The translations under genes were made by a program, and so were the position numbers. A stretch of 58,543 bases of DNA from Alphaproteobacteria bacterium (GTDB taxonomy: Bacteria > Pseudomonadota > Alphaproteobacteria > Rhizobiales > CAJQND01), in assembly GCA_024227565.1 (NCBI GenBank), contig JAAEUE010000199.1, positions 1-58,543 of the forward strand. Direction: 5' to 3'. The notes beneath the pieces are model-generated. The model saw only the letters and a list, made by a program, of their open reading frames with translations. It had not been told where the DNA came from and did no database searches. How positions within the stretch are numbered: position 1 is the stretch's first letter; each line of letters starts with the position of its first letter. Positions 18,484 to 30,358 of this stretch are shown here, in pieces.

Positions 18484-19368
18484 CTAGCCTGGATCGTTGG
18501 CAACAAACTCAATGGTAACGCCGAACGCCTCGTTGGGTGGCACGGCAACACCGCGGCCATAGTTCAGCCGGGTGATATCGTTTGCTCTGAGACATTCCTG
18601 GACCGATTCAACATCGTCAACCGCAATTCGGAATGCCGCCAATCGTGGGCCCTGATCCAAATCAGGCGCAAAGGAGGCTGGAAAATGCACCCGCCAATCA
18701 TTCGGCGAGATGACAGAGAGCGATCCTCGGCCCGTCTTGAGGGTGAAGCCTTCATCCCACGCGGTCACATCATCGGTTCCCGCAAAACCTTGGTAGAACT
18801 TTGTGTATTTCAGAGGCTGATCGGCCAGCATGATGATTTCAGCCGTGCCGAGAGCCGTGTTGGCATGACGCTGGTAGTCTGCCTTCCAAAAATGCTCTGG
18901 CGCGTGTTGCTGGCAGGTAAAAAACGCCGCCTGGGCCATATCGGGATGGGTGACGAAGGTTAGAGAGAACGACACCGTAACTTCCTCACCGTCCGGCAGG
19001 AGAGCTGCCCGCGAAAAGCCGAACGGCTCATGCGTGCCAAGCTCTGCGGCCTTGAACTCGGTCAAATCTGCTGCCGCGTCCAAACTGTCCAGCACCAGCA
19101 TTGAGAACCCTTCGCCGGGGCCCTCGTCGATGAATTGCCGATTGTAGCCGCCAAAACTGAAATGCCCTGGCTCAGGCGCGCTGATCTTGGAGGCATCCTC
19201 AACGGCCAGCAGCTCCAGGAACGAAAAATCGGCCAGCTGAACCAGAGAGTTTGCGGTGCCAAAAGGATGGTGGGCGGTTGGCGTGAGGTTGAATCCCAGT
19301 GCGGCATAGAACTTCCGTGCAGCTTCAAGATCTTCAACACACAGCACCAGATGGTCAATTCCCCGCAT
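18484..19368 (-). CDS. VOC-superfamily (glyoxalase-like) protein
   Basis: 294 residues. Begins MRGIDHLVLCVEDLEAARKFYAALGF, the VOC beta-alpha-beta module, and continues with a second similar half (IIMLADQPLKYTKFYQGFAG). It resembles the Glyoxalase_3-type proteins with two modules in one chain. Possible metal ligands include His6 and Glu residues near the end (TIEFVAN), but the reaction is unknown. Its start overlaps the mscS stop codon (TAATG), indicating coupling. Confidence 0.8.
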   Translation of the reverse strand: MRGIDHLVLCVEDLEAARKFYAALGFNLTPTAHHPFGTANSLVQLADFSFLELLAVEDASKISAPEPGHFSFGGYNRQFIDEGPGEGFSMLVLDSLDAAADLTEFKAAELGTHEPFGFSRAALLPDGEEVTVSFSLTFVTHPDMAQAAFFTCQQHAPEHFWKADYQRHANTALGTAEIIMLADQPLKYTKFYQGFAGTDDVTAWDEGFTLKTGRGSLSVISPNDWRVHFPASFAPDLDQGPRLAAFRIAVDDVESVQECLRANDITRLNYGRGVAVPPNEAFGVTIEFVANDPG

Positions 19369-21800
19369 TACGACTTTGCCCTTGGTTTCCGGACCGGCTT
19401 TGCCTTGCCCGCCATTGCTGTTTCCAAACGATCGATATCGCGGAAGTTCACATCTTGCTGCGGGAACGGAATTTCAACTCCTGCCTCCCTGAAGGCGCCA
19501 AGTATTTCGAACCTCAGTGCACTGGCAACTGAAAGGGCCCAATCAACTTCCGGAATGTGGATGCGCAGCTCGAAGTCAAGCGAGCTCGCGCCGAAGTTCA
19601 TGAACATGACCTGGGGTGCTGGATGCAGAAGAACCCGGTGCTCTTTCTTCACCTTCTCAACACACTCCAGCACGATCTCGCGCACCTGATCAGGATCGCT
19701 GGAATAGGCCACCCCAAACGGCACCTTCACGCGGCCCCGGGTGTCCTCGTGCGTCCAGTTTCGAACCGGTTCAGAGATCAGGCTGGAGTTCGGCACGATG
19801 ACCGAACAGTTGTCGAAGGTCTTGATTTCAGTGGAGCGCACATTGATCTGGGTGACGTAGCCTTCCCCGCCGGTCACCGCAATCCAGTCGCCCACCTTGA
19901 TCGGCCGTTCGGCCAGCAGGATCAGGCCTGAGACGAAATTGTTGACGATGGACTGCAAGCCAAAACCGATGCCAACACCAAGTGCACCGGCAATGATGGC
20001 AATGTTGGAGAAGTCCACGCCCGCATAGGACAGAGCAAAAAGCGCGGCGAGTGCAAATCCCAGATAGCCCGCGCCGGTGCGGATGGAATCGCGGATGCCG
20101 CGGTCAACTTGCGTGCGGGCCAGCACCCGCCCATCGAGCCATGTGGTAACCAGGCGGGTGGCGATCAGGCCAAAGGCGAACGCCAGCAGGGCTGACACGA
20201 TGGTCGCAAACGAGATCGTGACGCCGCCAACCCGGAAACCGAAGAATATGGTGGTGATCCAGCCTTTGAAATCGGCCAAATTATAGGCCCACTGGGTGGC
20301 GACCAGTGGCAGGCCGATAAACACGAGCAGGAAGTCGCCCAGCGTGCCCATAAGCAAACCAAGGCGCGCGATGGCCACTTCGCTGAGCCCCACGGTCTTG
20401 CGCAAGAACTCGCCAGCTGCCCAACCGGGCCCGAACCCTGTGCCCACAAGCTCATCAATCAGATGGTGTGCCAGGTAGAGGGTTGCGAGCAGGCTGCCGG
20501 TCACAACGAACTGTGCCATCATAAACCGGGCCAAGGACACATACCCAAGGACCAAGGCCACGGCGACGGCAACAATCAGAATCCATAGGACAATGCGGAT
20601 CTTGGAAACCCAACCAAAGCCGCCCGGGCGTTCGTTGGGAAAAATCGGCTCAACTTCGCTATTCTCCGGTGCAGGACGGGCAACCAGCAAACACATGGAC
20701 AGGATGGCCGCCACGCCTGCGGCCACAAATGCACTCACGGGCGCCGCATAGGCCGGAGGCAGGAACACCACGCTGCCGAGCTCACGCAGGACAAAGCCCA
20801 ACGCGACAATAATGGAAGCCAAGTCCAACAGGCCGCGCAGCTGAACTGCTTTGGCATCCTCCACCATCGCCAGGCGCCATTCAGAACGGGCCGGCGCCAA
20901 AACACCTTGAGTGAGCGCATGAACCGAAGCGACGAAAACCGAACCAGCCATCAGCGTCCAGCCAATGCGCTGAATTTGCAACGGCAAATGGCCCAGCAGA
21001 TCGAGACTGAGCCCTGCAAACCAATAGGCCACAAGTACCGATAGGATATTGATGGCCAGACCGCGAAACACGCGCCACAGACGGCTAAGCGCAGAAGGAG
21101 AAACCTCATTCAGATCAGGCCCGATAAACCGAGCCAACAGGCGCCGAACCCCGACACCGCCGGCCAACGCCAGTGCCAGGCAAAAGATCACCGCCCAAAA
21201 TTTGCCGCCCCCATCTACACTGGATATCCCGCTCAGCCAGCTCTTGAAGATTCGGAAAATGTTGCTGGAGACCCGGCCAACGGTGGCCGCGCCGCGATAC
21301 CACAGCGCCGGATTGAGTATTGATTGGCTGGGCTCAAACACACGTTGAAAGAACTGATCGCGTTCGATTTCGGCAGCCCGCGCCGAGATTTGGCTGGCGC
21401 TCAAGGCCACAATTTCAAGCTGTTTCTCAATGCCCTGAAGCTTGGCCACGTTACCGGCGATAATATCGCGCTTCTTGACAATGGCGCCGTCCTCAGTGCC
21501 GCTTTCAGGCTTGGGGCCCAGTTGATCGAGTTGGCTTTGCGCAGCACTGATTTCCGGCGCCAGCGTGGTGCTGTTGGTCAGCGCATCGGCCCGCAGCTTA
21601 TCGAGCGTAGAGCGCAGTTTTTGCAGCTGGTCGGCCCTTAGGTCGGGTAGTTTGAGAGCTTCCTCGGCCTTTTTGAGTGTTTCATTGTAGGCATTGAGAG
21701 CATGCTCGGCCTTCTTGGAATCAGCCGCGGCCGGCGCGGTCACCGCCCATAGGGCAAACAGCAGCGTCAACAGCAGCTTCACGCAAGTTAGAGCTTTCAT
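19368..21800 (-). CDS. Large MscS-family mechanosensitive channel with periplasmic domain
   Basis: About 810 residues. After a signal peptide (LLLTLLFALWAVTAPAAA) comes a helical periplasmic domain (about 30-170, DUF3772-like, coiled-coil), then about ten membrane helices, then the MscS core: GVDFSNIAIIAGALGVGIGFGLQSIVNNFVSGLILLAERPIKVGDWIAV and a cytosolic beta domain with VPNSSLISEPVRNW. It should gate in response to membrane tension. I prefer the ATG at 21800 with AAGAGA upstream over the GTG at 21821. It heads the operon mscS-VOC-PaaI-LprI. Confidence 0.88.
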   Translation of the reverse strand: MKALTCVKLLLTLLFALWAVTAPAAADSKKAEHALNAYNETLKKAEEALKLPDLRADQLQKLRSTLDKLRADALTNSTTLAPEISAAQSQLDQLGPKPESGTEDGAIVKKRDIIAGNVAKLQGIEKQLEIVALSASQISARAAEIERDQFFQRVFEPSQSILNPALWYRGAATVGRVSSNIFRIFKSWLSGISSVDGGGKFWAVIFCLALALAGGVGVRRLLARFIGPDLNEVSPSALSRLWRVFRGLAINILSVLVAYWFAGLSLDLLGHLPLQIQRIGWTLMAGSVFVASVHALTQGVLAPARSEWRLAMVEDAKAVQLRGLLDLASIIVALGFVLRELGSVVFLPPAYAAPVSAFVAAGVAAILSMCLLVARPAPENSEVEPIFPNERPGGFGWVSKIRIVLWILIVAVAVALVLGYVSLARFMMAQFVVTGSLLATLYLAHHLIDELVGTGFGPGWAAGEFLRKTVGLSEVAIARLGLLMGTLGDFLLVFIGLPLVATQWAYNLADFKGWITTIFFGFRVGGVTISFATIVSALLAFAFGLIATRLVTTWLDGRVLARTQVDRGIRDSIRTGAGYLGFALAALFALSYAGVDFSNIAIIAGALGVGIGFGLQSIVNNFVSGLILLAERPIKVGDWIAVTGGEGYVTQINVRSTEIKTFDNCSVIVPNSSLISEPVRNWTHEDTRGRVKVPFGVAYSSDPDQVREIVLECVEKVKKEHRVLLHPAPQVMFMNFGASSLDFELRIHIPEVDWALSVASALRFEILGAFREAGVEIPFPQQDVNFRDIDRLETAMAGKAKPVRKPRAKS

Positions 21801-21875
21801 CCAGATCAATCTCTTCAGCACTCAATTGTCAGGGTCAGAGCATACAACACAGCACAAATGAAGGCAGAGTGCAGC

Positions 21876-23576
<1,701 letters not shown>

Positions 23577-23581
23577 TCAGT

Positions 23582-24193
23582 TCACCACAGGGTTTTTGCC
23601 GCCCGCTCCGGCCATTCATCATCATAGGCCTGGCCGCCGACGCGCCCCTCGGTCAGGCCTGCCAAAATTTGCCCTGGGGTCGGCAAGCCTTTGGGGTCCA
23701 CCTGGCTGTCTGCCTTCCAGAGGCCTGAGCGCACAATGGCCCGCGCACATTGGAAGTATATTGCATCTACCGTGATGATGATCACCGATCGAGGTGCTTG
23801 CCCCTTAACCGCAAACGAGGCCAGCAGATCTGGCGCAGTGGAGAGTTCTGCTTGGCCATTTACCCGCAGCGTGGTGCCCGAACCGGGGATCAGGAACAAC
23901 ATCCCTACCCGCCCGTCACGCACAATGTTCCGCAAGCTGTCCACCCGGTTGTTTCCGCGCCGGTCGGGCAGAAGCACCGTGCGATCATCTTGAACGCGGA
24001 CAAAACCGGAGACGTCGCCGCGCGGCGAACAATCCAGGCCTTCAGGGCCGCTGGTGGCCAAGACCGCAAACGGGGAGGCCTCGATCAGCGCACGATATTC
24101 TGGCGAAACCCAATTGATTTCCTTGGCCGTCGAAGATTCGCCAGGCAAACCATAGATGGCTTCCAGCTCTTCCAGTGTGCTGATGGTGCTCAC
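23582..24193 (-). CDS. MSMEG_1061-family FMN-dependent PPOX-type flavoprotein
   Basis: The split-barrel flavoprotein has the family blocks SPFAVLATSGPEGLDCSPRGD, LLPDRRGNNRVDSLRN and YFQCARAIVRSGLW. Function unknown beyond probable flavin binding. I chose the GTG at 24193 because the family N-terminus aligns with STISTLEELEAIYG and AGAAAGG lies about 10 bases upstream. An ATG at 24247, 11 bases after secG, would add 18 residues. It sits between secG and pyrG, likely in one transcript. Confidence 0.8.
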   Translation of the reverse strand: MSTISTLEELEAIYGLPGESSTAKEINWVSPEYRALIEASPFAVLATSGPEGLDCSPRGDVSGFVRVQDDRTVLLPDRRGNNRVDSLRNIVRDGRVGMLFLIPGSGTTLRVNGQAELSTAPDLLASFAVKGQAPRSVIIITVDAIYFQCARAIVRSGLWKADSQVDPKGLPTPGQILAGLTEGRVGGQAYDDEWPERAAKTLW

Positions 24194-24258
24194 GCTTGCG
24201 GGGCCTTTCTCTTGAGTTTTCAAAGAAGCGGCCCGCGCAGTTGGCATGTGACGAGCAA

Positions 24259-24630
24259 CTAGTTGTTGCTCGGGGCCGCAGGTTCGGGAGTAGGTGCCGG
24301 GCTGGCCGGAAGTTGGGGCAACACGGAGCTGCTTGGGGCATTGGGGGTGGTGCCTTGCGATTGCTCGCCTGCCTGATCAAGAATCGTGCTCGGTGCTGTG
24401 TCCTGGCGCGCGAGCAGGGTCAGAAGGATAGACGTTGCGAAGAACGCCACCGTCAAAATTGCTGTGGTGCGGGTTAAAGCGCTGGCCGCGCCGCGGCCGG
24501 ACAGGAACCCACCGCCGCCACCGCCGCCACCGCCCATGCCCAAGGCACCGCCCTCAGAGCGTTGCAAAAGTACGGTTGCGATGAGGCACAAAGCCACGAT
24601 CAAATGGATGACAAGAAGTACGGAGTCCAT
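24259..24630 (-). CDS. secG: Preprotein translocase subunit SecG
   Basis: Small inner-membrane subunit of SecYEG, 123 residues. First helix VLLVIHLIVALCLIATVLLQRSEGGALGMGGG, a glycine-rich loop, second helix ALTRTTAILTVAFFATSILLTLL, then a Pro/Ser/Ala-rich tail of about 45 residues usual in alphaproteobacteria. It is the probable first gene of the secG-PPOX-pyrG unit. The usual alphaproteobacterial neighbour tpiA is absent here. Confidence 0.92.
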   Translation of the reverse strand: MDSVLLVIHLIVALCLIATVLLQRSEGGALGMGGGGGGGGGFLSGRGAASALTRTTAILTVAFFATSILLTLLARQDTAPSTILDQAGEQSQGTTPNAPSSSVLPQLPASPAPTPEPAAPSNN

Positions 24631-24760
24631 AAAATTCTCTGCTGTTCCGGTTCGCTCACACCCGAATGTCGAGCGCGCCGGGCTTTACCGCGAAAATCCG
24701 TTAAAAGCAACGGCGTTGCGCGCACGGTTTAGCGGGATTTAGGCGCCCTCAATGCAGAAG

Positions 24761-25024
24761 TCAATGTTCCGGCGACAATTCAACGCCAATTTCGTCGCTG
24801 CTGCGGTGTTTAACAACGGCCTCAGCCTCAAATCCGTCTTTGGGAATGTTCAAGAAGAAGCTGTTTGGGACAAATTCCGGCGAAACCATTTTCAGTCGCG
24901 CTCCGCGCTCGGAGAAATCACGCACAACACAATCAAACGTGCAGAGCCGTTTGCCAAACACAATTTTGCCGCCCTTGTAAGCCCGGAACCGGGGGGCCGC
25001 CCGGCGATCCTTTGGTACCATCAT
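24761..25024 (-). CDS. Single-domain PilZ protein
   Basis: 87 residues forming one PilZ domain. The cyclic-di-GMP motifs are complete: RxxxR in KDRRAAPRFR and D-x-S-x-x-G in RDFSERGARL. The ATG at 25024 has a strong AAGGAGG 8-9 bases upstream, so longer in-frame readings are unlikely. It is divergent from ppiD. Single PilZ proteins act as c-di-GMP receptors on various targets; the target is unknown. Confidence 0.88.
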   Translation of the reverse strand: MMVPKDRRAAPRFRAYKGGKIVFGKRLCTFDCVVRDFSERGARLKMVSPEFVPNSFFLNIPKDGFEAEAVVKHRSSDEIGVELSPEH

Positions 25025-25236
25025 GGCCTTTGCCTCCTTGGTAGGTGGAATCATGCAAAGATCAGGCCAAATCCCAGACGCATGGCACCTTGTTGGGACC
25101 ACGGCGGGCGGGCTTGCCCACATCCGGGCAAACATATTTTGAGATCGCGCAATTTTTATCGGTTGTCATGCTCGCACTCTCCTTCAAAATGCGATACACC
25201 AAGCGCGCTTGATAAGCTTGATGAAGGATCGTTTAA

Positions 25237-27162
25237 ATGCTTGCCACACTGCGCAGTAAGACCGGCGGAATTATCGCTAAGGCTTTCATTGGCCTTTTGG
25301 CCTTGAGCTTCGCGGTTTGGGGCATCAACGACATCTTCACCGGCTACCGCGGCGAGGCCTTGGTTACCGTCGGTGATACTGAGATTTCGCGCCAAGCCTA
25401 CCAAACCGCTCTGCAACAACGCACACGCACACTATCTGTTCAGCTTAAGCGCAGTATCCAGTCAGATGAGATCAGGGCCTTGGGTATCGACCGGCAGGTG
25501 CTGGGCGATCTCATCCGGCAAGCCTCGCTCGATAGTCAGGCGCAAAACCTCCGCTTGGCGGTGTCCGACAAGGAAATTGCGCGGCAAATTGCAAATAATC
25601 CGAACTTCAAGAATGCCGGCGGCTCGTTTGATCCCAGAAGCTTTCGCCAGATTCTGGCGCAAGCTGGGTACTCGGAAGCAGATTTTGTGATCCAGGAGCG
25701 GCAACGCATTTTGCGCACCGAACTGGCGAGCGCAGTGGATCAGGAACTCTCCGTCCCCTCCGCCCTTACCAAGGCTGCATGGACCTATAATAACGAGAAG
25801 CGCAAGGCGCGCTATTTTGTGCTGCCTGAAAGCGCCGCTGAAACACCGGCTGACCCCAGTGATAGTGAGCTGAAAACCTACTATGACAACAATAAGCGGG
25901 TATTTACGGCGCCGGAATTCCGCACCCTTTCTCTCTTGCGCCTGCAGCCAGAAGACGTGGCAGAAACCGTCTCGGTGAGCGAAGAGGATCTGAAGGCGGC
26001 GTATGAGAAGCGAATCGGAAATTACTCGATACCTGAGAAGCGGACCATCGAGCAAATCGCATTTCTGAACAAGCAGGAGGCTGATGCGGCCTACAAGCGG
26101 ATATCCGAAGGCGCAGACTTCCTGGAAATCGCCAAAGAAAAAGGTTTGACCGAGCGCGACTACAGCCTGGGCAGCCTGACACAGTCGGCCGTGCCGGATG
26201 CGGTTATTGGTGTGGCGGCGTTTGCTTTGGACCAGGGCAAGGTCTCAAAGCCGATCAACGGCTCTCTGGCCACGGTTATTGTCCGGGTCACGGATATTGT
26301 TTTCGGCAGCACTCAGCCTTTTTTAGAGGTTCGGGCCTCACTTGAAAAGGACCTCAAGCTTGAACGCGGCAAAGAAGAAATACTAAATCTGCATGACCGT
26401 ATCGAAGACGACCGTGCAGGTGGCAGTTCGCTTTCTGAAATCGGCAAGGCTCTCAGCCTTCCGGTTGTGATGGTTGATGGGGTGGACCGGGCGGGCAAGG
26501 ATTTGGCCGGCAAAAGCATCGACACCCTGCCCGCTCCGGCTGCTGTTCTGAAAGCGGCGTTTGAAAGCGACGTGGGTGTTGAGAATGATCCGGTAGAAAC
26601 GCCTGAAGAAGGCTTTGTCTGGGTCGATGTGGTTGCCGTGACGCCCGAGGCGCTGAAATCGATGGCCGACGTCAAAGAGGAAGCCACCAAACTCTGGCTC
26701 CAGTCCAAAAAGAACGACGCCCTGCGGGCCACGGCGCGCAAGCTGATGGATCAAGCCAATCAGGGTGGCAGCTTTGACGCCATTGCCAAAGAGGTTGGCC
26801 AGGAAATCAAGACCACCGAGGAACTGACGCGTCAATCAAACTCAACCGATCTCGGCCGGTTTGGGCTGCAAGCCATGTTCGCAACGCCCAAAGGCAAAGT
26901 CGGCATGTCCCAGCCGGTGAACAGTGCTGGAATGCTGTTGTTTGAAACCGTGGACATCATCGCCCCGACCTATACCGCTGACAATGAGCAGGTCAAACAG
27001 GTGGCGACCGCGCTGCGAGGCGGCATGAGCCAGGATCTTCTGCAGCAGTATCTGGTTGATCTGCAGGCCAAGCTTGGTGTCAACATCAACGACCGTCTTT
27101 GGTCGGAGATGCAAGACCCCAACTCTGCCGGCACTCAACAGCGCGGCGGCGGCATCTTCTAA
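25237..27162 (+). CDS. ppiD: Membrane-anchored periplasmic PPIase/chaperone (PpiD/SurA-N type)
   Basis: 641 residues. A short cytosolic start (MLATLRSKTGGIIAK), one membrane helix (AFIGLLALSFAVWGI), then a SurA_N-like domain (VGDTEISRQAYQTALQQ, DLIRQASLDSQA) and a parvulin-like central part (RTIEQIAFLNKQEADAAYKRI). It assists folding of secreted proteins leaving Sec. It precedes trpE by 59 bases with no terminator or trp leader peptide visible, a common alphaproteobacterial arrangement. Confidence 0.9.
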   Translation: MLATLRSKTGGIIAKAFIGLLALSFAVWGINDIFTGYRGEALVTVGDTEISRQAYQTALQQRTRTLSVQLKRSIQSDEIRALGIDRQVLGDLIRQASLDSQAQNLRLAVSDKEIARQIANNPNFKNAGGSFDPRSFRQILAQAGYSEADFVIQERQRILRTELASAVDQELSVPSALTKAAWTYNNEKRKARYFVLPESAAETPADPSDSELKTYYDNNKRVFTAPEFRTLSLLRLQPEDVAETVSVSEEDLKAAYEKRIGNYSIPEKRTIEQIAFLNKQEADAAYKRISEGADFLEIAKEKGLTERDYSLGSLTQSAVPDAVIGVAAFALDQGKVSKPINGSLATVIVRVTDIVFGSTQPFLEVRASLEKDLKLERGKEEILNLHDRIEDDRAGGSSLSEIGKALSLPVVMVDGVDRAGKDLAGKSIDTLPAPAAVLKAAFESDVGVENDPVETPEEGFVWVDVVAVTPEALKSMADVKEEATKLWLQSKKNDALRATARKLMDQANQGGSFDAIAKEVGQEIKTTEELTRQSNSTDLGRFGLQAMFATPKGKVGMSQPVNSAGMLLFETVDIIAPTYTADNEQVKQVATALRGGMSQDLLQQYLVDLQAKLGVNINDRLWSEMQDPNSAGTQQRGGGIF

Positions 27163-27221
27163 CGCCCTTCCGCTTGGTTTAACAACAGTCTGAACATTTT
27201 GAAGGTGCCAGGTCCAAGGCC

Positions 27222-28742
27222 ATGCACATTGAACCCGTCATTGCTACGTTTCAGCAGCGTTATCAGAACGGTGAACCACAAGTGGTCTCAACCCGGCTTG
27301 TGGCAGATCTGGAAACGCCGGTGTCGGCCATGCTCAAGCTGGCGGCAAACTCCGAGTACTCGTTTCTACTGGAATCAGTGGAAGGCGGCGCTGTGCGCGG
27401 CCGTTACTCCATCATTGGCCTCAAGCCGGATGTGATCTGGCGCTGCCAGGGCAATTCAGCGGAGATCAACCGGCGCGCGCTGGTGGACCCGGACGGACCC
27501 TATGAGCCGTGCGACGAACCGGCGCTCGATGCCTTGCGCAGGCTGCTGGAAAGCTCCCGCATCGATCTTGGCGAGGAGCTGCCGCCCATGGCTGCCGGCG
27601 TATTCGGCTATATGGGCTATGACATGGTGCGCCTGATGGAGGAGCTCCCAGAGCCCAACCGGGACGTTTTGGGTGTCCCGGACGGCGTCATGATCCGCCC
27701 GACGGTGATCGCCATCTTCGACAGCGTGAAAGACGAGGTGACCGTGACCACCGCGGTCTACCCTGAAGCAGCTCTCAGCGCAGATGCAGCCCACGGCCGG
27801 GCCGTTGACCGTATCACCTCGGTGATGGATGCCCTGGACCAGCCGTTGGACCACGGTGCCCACAAATATGATGGGGACGACGTGGTCGAGGCGGCCGCCT
27901 CCAACACCACGCCTGAGGAATACAAGGCCATGGTGGCCCGCGCCAAGGACTACATCATGGCAGGCGACATCTTCCAGGTGGTGCTGTCTCAGCGTTTCGA
28001 AACGCCCTTTGCCCTCCCCCCGTTTTCGCTCTACCGGGCGCTTCGGCGGGTCAACCCGGCGCCCTTCCTCTATTGCCTCAATTTCGGGGGCTTCTCCATC
28101 ATCGGCTCCAGCCCGGAGATCCTGGTGCGCGTGCGTGACGGCAAGGTCACAATCCGCCCGATTGCCGGCACACGGCCGCGCGGAGAAACCCGGGCCCAAG
28201 ACGATGCCCATGGGGCAGACCTTCTGGCCGACCCCAAGGAGCGTGCTGAACACCTCATGCTGCTGGATCTGGGGCGCAACGATGTGGGCCGGGTGGCCGA
28301 AATCGGCTCCATCAGTGTGACCGAACAGTTCAACCTGGAACTCTACAGCCATGTGATGCACATCGTCTCCAACGTGGAAGGCACGCTGAGCGCCGATCAT
28401 GATGCCATATCCGCCTTGATCGCCGGGTTCCCGGCCGGAACGGTGTCTGGGGCCCCAAAGGTTCGGGCCATGGAGATCATCGATGAGCTGGAGAAGGAAA
28501 AGCGCGGGCCCTATGCGGGCTGCGTGGGCTATTTCTCCGCCAATGGGCAAATGGACACCTGCATCGTGCTGCGCACCGCCTTGGTGAAGGACGGCAAGAT
28601 GTATGTGCAGGCCGGCGCGGGCATCGTTGCTGATTCTGACCCGGACAGCGAGCAGCTGGAATGCATCAACAAGGCCAAGGCCCTGTTCAAGGCCGCCGAG
28701 GAGGCCGAACGCTTTGCCGGCCAGGCCGGACGGGGGCAATAA
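27222..28742 (+). CDS. trpE: Anthranilate synthase component I
   Basis: Converts chorismate to anthranilate with TrpG. 506 residues with the chorismate-binding block: GDIFQVVLSQRFE, NPAPFLYCLNF, SPEILVRV, IRPIAGTRPRG, ERAEHLMLLDLGRNDVGRV and GTVSGAPKVRAMEIIDELE. The feedback-site motif LLES lies in YSFLLESVEGG. It is not fused to TrpG, unlike the TrpEG of rhizobia such as Sinorhizobium and Brucella. trpG follows after 2 bases. Confidence 0.96.
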   Translation: MHIEPVIATFQQRYQNGEPQVVSTRLVADLETPVSAMLKLAANSEYSFLLESVEGGAVRGRYSIIGLKPDVIWRCQGNSAEINRRALVDPDGPYEPCDEPALDALRRLLESSRIDLGEELPPMAAGVFGYMGYDMVRLMEELPEPNRDVLGVPDGVMIRPTVIAIFDSVKDEVTVTTAVYPEAALSADAAHGRAVDRITSVMDALDQPLDHGAHKYDGDDVVEAAASNTTPEEYKAMVARAKDYIMAGDIFQVVLSQRFETPFALPPFSLYRALRRVNPAPFLYCLNFGGFSIIGSSPEILVRVRDGKVTIRPIAGTRPRGETRAQDDAHGADLLADPKERAEHLMLLDLGRNDVGRVAEIGSISVTEQFNLELYSHVMHIVSNVEGTLSADHDAISALIAGFPAGTVSGAPKVRAMEIIDELEKEKRGPYAGCVGYFSANGQMDTCIVLRTALVKDGKMYVQAGAGIVADSDPDSEQLECINKAKALFKAAEEAERFAGQAGRGQ

Positions 28743-28744
28743 CC

Positions 28745-29323
28745 ATGATCACCCTCATCGACAACTACGACAGCTTCACCTTCAATCTGGTCCAGTTCCT
28801 GGGCGATCTGGGTGCAGAAACGGTCGTGCACCGCAACGATAAGATCAGTGCAGGCCAGGTCTTGTCATCGGGCTGCAAGGCGATTGTGCTGTCTCCTGGT
28901 CCTTGCACACCCAATGAAGCAGGCATTTGCCTGGAGCTGGTGGAAAAGGCCGCTGAGGCCAGGATGCCGCTTATGGGAGTTTGCCTTGGGCACCAGGCCA
29001 TCGGCCAGGCGTTTGGCGGCAAGGTGATCCGCGCACCGCAAATCATGCACGGCAAATTGTCGAGCATCCATCACACCGGAGATGGGCTGTTCGATGGGAT
29101 CGCCCAGGATTTTCAGGCCACTCGCTATCATTCCCTAACCGTTGAGCCAGAGACCCTGCCCTCCTGCCTGAAGGCCACGGCCCACACCGAAGACGGCACG
29201 ATTATGGGGCTGGAACATACCGAGCTGCCAATCCACGGGGTTCAGTTTCATCCTGAAAGCATTGCCTCAGAGCATGGCCATCAGCTATTGAGAAACTTCC
29301 TCGCTGTGGCCGAGGGTAAGTAA
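28745..29323 (+). CDS. trpG: Anthranilate synthase component II (glutaminase)
   Basis: 192-residue class I glutamine amidotransferase supplying ammonia to TrpE. It starts MITLIDNYDSFTFNLVQFLG and has the nucleophile in GVCLGHQAIGQAFGG and His/Glu in GVQFHPESIASEHG. The ATG two bases after the trpE stop is the natural start. Confidence 0.96.
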   Translation: MITLIDNYDSFTFNLVQFLGDLGAETVVHRNDKISAGQVLSSGCKAIVLSPGPCTPNEAGICLELVEKAAEARMPLMGVCLGHQAIGQAFGGKVIRAPQIMHGKLSSIHHTGDGLFDGIAQDFQATRYHSLTVEPETLPSCLKATAHTEDGTIMGLEHTELPIHGVQFHPESIASEHGHQLLRNFLAVAEGK

Positions 29324-29344
29324 TGCGTATGAGGGGTGAGAAAA

Positions 29345-30358
29345 ATGGCTGAGCTGAAACCATTGATCGCAAAGGTGGCGGCGGGCGAAAGCCTTAGGGT
29401 TGACGAAGCGCGCGATGCGTTTGACGTGATGATGTCGGGTGAAGCCACGCCGTCGCAGATCGGCGGGTTCCTGATGGGCCTGCGTGTGCGCGGCGAGACG
29501 GTCGACGAGATCACCGGCGCTGTGAGCAGCATGCGGGCGAAGATGACCCCCGTGGTGGCACCCGAAGGGGCCATCGACATTGTGGGCACTGGCGGCGATG
29601 GCTCCAAGACCTATAACATCTCCACCTGCTCTGCCATTGTTGCCGCGGGCTGCGGGTTGAAGATCGCCAAACACGGAAACCGGGCCCTCTCGTCCAAATC
29701 CGGCGCCGCCGATGCGCTCGTTGCTCTGGGCGTGGATATCGAGATCTCACCTGAAAAGATCGCTGAGTGCATCGCAGAGGCTGGCGTGGGCTTTATGTTT
29801 GCCCCGGCCCACCACGCGGCGATGCGCTTTGTGGGGCCGAGCCGTGTTGAGCTCGGCACCCGGACCATCTTCAACATGCTTGGCCCCCTCTCCAATCCGG
29901 CCAGCACCACGCGGCAGGTTATTGGAGTCTTTTCAAAACAATGGCTTGAACCTCTCGCCCAAGTTATGAAGAACCTAGGTGCCGAAGCCGTGTGGGTGAC
30001 ACACGGCGAAGGCGGGCTGGATGAAATCACCTCGACTGGAACCACCTGGGTGGCCGAATTGAAGGATGGCGAGGTCAAAACCTTTGAAATCACGCCGGAA
30101 GAAGCCGGTCTCGAACGGGGCAACCTGGCCGACTTGAGCGGCGGTGAGGCAGACTACAATGCCGCCGCCATCCGCGATCTGTTGTCGGGCACGAAAAGCA
30201 CCTACCGGGACACAGTTCTCCTGACCGTCGCCTCCGCCTTGAGGGTGGTGGGCCAGGTTGATGACCTGAAAACGGGTGTGGCCGTCGCAGCGGACGCGGT
30301 GGATAGTGGCAAGGCGTCAGGCGTTCTGGATAAACTGGTTGAGGTCTCAAACAGCTGA
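29345..30358 (+). CDS. trpD: Anthranilate phosphoribosyltransferase
   Basis: 337 residues. Family motifs are [14 protein letters not shown] (PRPP loop), [17 protein letters not shown] and [13 protein letters not shown] at 29345 follows GAGGGGTG. Its stop overlaps the trpC start (TGATG). Confidence 0.96.
   Translation: MAELKPLIAKVAAGESLRVDEARDAFDVMMSGEATPSQIGGFLMGLRVRGETVDEITGAVSSMRAKMTPVVAPEGAIDIVGTGGDGSKTYNISTCSAIVAAGCGLKIAKHGNRALSSKSGAADALVALGVDIEISPEKIAECIAEAGVGFMFAPAHHAAMRFVGPSRVELGTRTIFNMLGPLSNPASTTRQVIGVFSKQWLEPLAQVMKNLGAEAVWVTHGEGGLDEITSTGTTWVAELKDGEVKTFEITPEEAGLERGNLADLSGGEADYNAAAIRDLLSGTKSTYRDTVLLTVASALRVVGQVDDLKTGVAVAADAVDSGKASGVLDKLVEVSNS

Noticed and set aside
27163..27221. trp leader peptide/attenuator before trpE
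   Set aside because: Only 59 bases separate ppiD and trpE, with no Trp-rich short frame and no hairpin pair.
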